Positions 62,756 to 64,000 of a DNA stretch of 64,000 bases are shown here, piece by piece. Location: contig SIHP01000006.1 in assembly GCA_004762155.1 (NCBI GenBank), positions 124,001 to 188,000 of the forward strand, in the 5' to 3' direction. The stretch is from Flavobacteriaceae bacterium. GTDB taxonomy: Bacteria > Bacteroidota > Bacteroidia > Flavobacteriales > Flavobacteriaceae. The position numbers were made by a program, and so were the translations under genes. Every line of letters starts with the position of its first letter. Within the stretch, counting starts at the first letter, position 1. The notes below the pieces were generated by a model. It had not been told where the DNA came from and searched no databases. It saw only the letters and a list, made by a program, of their open reading frames with translations.

Positions 62756-64000
62756 CTAACCTCCTTTACGGGTTATATTTTCCGAAGCCATTCTAGTAAT
62801 TTCTTGCATACTTTTGGAATCTGCTTCAATATGTTTTGCAGTCATAAAATAGAGCAATTCGTTAACCACTGTATCATACTCAATTACAGGATTCGCAAAA
62901 TCACGAATGTAATCCAGTCTGTTCTTTATATATCTTTTTAAATTATTAGGTAATTGTTTATCATTGGTTACAGTTCTCATTAAATTTGTAACTCTTCTAT
63001 ATATAATTTCATCAATACCTGGATTTGCCCTCATTTCTGTATTGGAAGCATTATAAATATTTGAATTATGTATTCTCCCTGCATTTACATCATACAATTG
63101 ATCATTAGCCACATGTGTTTGCTCATGCAGCATAGCACTTCTAATAATATCGGGATCGGTTAAGTTCTCTCCTGTTGGATTATTGGGATTAATATCTATT
63201 CGATAACGCCTTTCTGCCAATGGCCCGGCTAAATCAGTATCTAAAGCTTCTGGAGGTTTTAATAATGCAATTTGGCTGCGCCCTACTGCTGCTGCATTTA
63301 AACCTACATTAGGATTAGTCCCTGGTGCAAATTGGTCTATTTGATTGATCATACGGTTCATCGTATTTCTTCTTTTAATATGATGATAACCTTTATATCC
63401 TGCATACATTGCACCTCCTAATAAAGAAGCCCCACCTGCAGCAGCTAATATGGGAACTGAGGCCGCTAATCCCACTCCTGATGCTATACCACCTCCAACT
63501 ATAGCCGCTCCTGTAAGAGCTTTCTTCCAAAAAGGAATACATTGTACAACGGGTACTGATGCCCTAACTGTCTCTCTTTTTTTTAATTGTAACGCCTTAC
63601 CTCCCATCAAGTCAGCTTCTTTCTCTAAAACAACATCATCATTAATAGCAACTTTTCCCTTCATTTGCATTGTTGGTCTTACTCTTCCTTGTTTTTGTTG
63701 TACAACATGCCAAGCTTCATGTGGTAAATGCTTTTCTTGTCCGCTTCCTAAATGTATTTGATTTCCTTGAGCATAAGCATGTGCATTCAATTGTGCTGGT
63801 TTACTAGAGTTATAATGTACTTTAACATCATCCATAGAGTGACCAGAAAGGTTTTCTATTCCTGTTTTTAAAGTATCCGATAAGCCAGTATTGTTTTCTT
63901 TTTTTTGAATTGGTTGTTCTTGTAGTTTTTTCTGAGTAATAGATGTTACCCTATTATCTACAAACTGAAAAACAGTTTCATTACTATTTTTAAGTTGAAT
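62756..64000 (-). CDS. DUF4157 (eCIS-associated) protein with a second HExxH in the C-terminal part, cut by window end
   Basis: The frame is open from 64000 down to the TAG at 62756 (414 residues in the window); the ATG at 63835 is internal, since the DUF4157 leader ('FQFVDNRVTSITQKKLQEQP', 'NTGLSDTLKTGIENLSGHSM') reads through it. DUF4157 core: 'DVKVHYNSSKPAQLNAHAYA', 'IHLGSGQEKHLPHEAWHVVQ' with HEAWH (63721-63707) and 'EKEAD' as third zinc ligand. A Gly/Ala-rich hydrophobic stretch (about 63520-63390), likely membrane-active, follows. Then a C-terminal domain with a second zinc motif, 'SAMLHEQTHVANDQ' (HEQTH, 63127-63113). DUF4157 proteins are tied to eCIS loci. The second motif suggests a metallopeptidase-like effector domain (inference). 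Confidence 0.82.
   Translation of the reverse strand: MQLKNSNETVFQFVDNRVTSITQKKLQEQPIQKKENNTGLSDTLKTGIENLSGHSMDDVKVHYNSSKPAQLNAHAYAQGNQIHLGSGQEKHLPHEAWHVVQQKQGRVRPTMQMKGKVAINDDVVLEKEADLMGGKALQLKKRETVRASVPVVQCIPFWKKALTGAAIVGGGIASGVGLAASVPILAAAGGASLLGGAMYAGYKGYHHIKRRNTMNRMINQIDQFAPGTNPNVGLNAAAVGRSQIALLKPPEALDTDLAGPLAERRYRIDINPNNPTGENLTDPDIIRSAMLHEQTHVANDQLYDVNAGRIHNSNIYNASNTEMRANPGIDEIIYRRVTNLMRTVTNDKQLPNNLKRYIKNRLDYIRDFANPVIEYDTVVNELLYFMTAKHIEADSKSMQEITRMASENITRKGG

Noticed and set aside
63450-63761. Plus-strand frame of 103 codons inside the DUF4157 gene
   Set aside because: It mirrors the Gly/Ala-rich and DUF4157 codons of the real gene; its composition (Pro/Cys/Ser rich) is a shadow effect.
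1-64000. tRNA genes, rRNA, CRISPR arrays, insertion sequences
   Set aside because: No TPsiC-like GGTTCRAATCC arm, no rRNA-like GC-rich block, no regularly spaced direct repeats and no transposase or integrase frames were seen.

Overview
The window is a 64 kb piece of a low-GC (about 30 % by eye) chromosome of a Flavobacteriaceae bacterium (phylum Bacteroidota), probably marine and of the Tenacibaculum/Polaribacter kind. The genus is inference. The evidence is a type IX secretion C-terminal sorting domain on an alpha-amylase, a TonB-dependent receptor of the flavobacterial outer-membrane-barrel type, bacillithiol synthesis (bshA), a separate transketolase N-terminal subunit, GIN-domain (DUF2807) protein, promoters of the Bacteroidota TAnnTTTG type, and the lack of Shine-Dalgarno sequences. 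No tRNA, rRNA, CRISPR array, integrase or insertion-sequence transposase was seen.

1-16.6 kb holds envelope and signalling genes: a partial esterase, a GIN-domain protein, a MacAB-like ABC export system (permease, ATPase, membrane-fusion protein) divergent from its probable sigma-54 activator/histidine kinase pair, a XRE regulator after a 0.9 kb gene-free stretch, a TonB-dependent receptor, a LytS/LytTR pair and a carbohydrate-esterase-like hydrolase. 16.6-23.6 kb is housekeeping (valS, DUF1573 protein, retropepsin-like protease with PDZ, aminotransferase, murB). 23.6-28.7 kb is one minus-strand operon headed by an ECF sigma factor and a membrane-anchored probable anti-sigma factor. It encodes a chain of small secreted or lipoprotein products (Spy/LTxxQ-like, two YHYH proteins, an EF-hand protein, a MORN-type protein) and ends in a SCO1-like copper/thiol protein. 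28.8-49.2 kb is mostly core metabolism (aqpZ, lipA, rmuC, amylase, glyA, proline dehydrogenase, aroB, bshA, transketolase subunit, DEAD helicase). It is interrupted at 41.3-44.1 kb by an island of small unrecognised genes, one with a frameshift sitting on an A AAA AAG slippery heptamer.

49.3-64 kb is the accessory part and the most interesting. On the minus strand it carries, in transcription order, two proteins with leaders typical of extracellular contractile injection system (eCIS) associated proteins (one a DUF4157 protein with a second HExxH in its C-terminal part, running off the window), a plant-like GH17 beta-1,3-glucanase, a GH64-like beta-1,3-glucanase with two IPT/TIG domains, a LodA-like CTQ quinoprotein oxidase with its LodB-like flavoprotein, an unrecognised 359-residue protein, a bicovalent berberine-bridge-type FAD oxidase, a GH25 lysozyme remnant and an N-acetylmuramoyl-L-alanine amidase. 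Apart from the GH64-like protein and the lysozyme remnant these enzymes show no signal peptide. Four of the transcription units start with the same upstream module, TACC-N10-ACG(T/C)T..., followed 41 bases later (30 in one copy) by TAATTTAGA just before the genes. This ties the glucanases, LodAB and the 359-residue protein/FAD oxidase into one regulon. My reading is a co-regulated, probably anti-eukaryotic or antimicrobial locus that combines wall-glucan hydrolysis with peroxide-producing oxidases. The role is inference; the shared module is seen directly.
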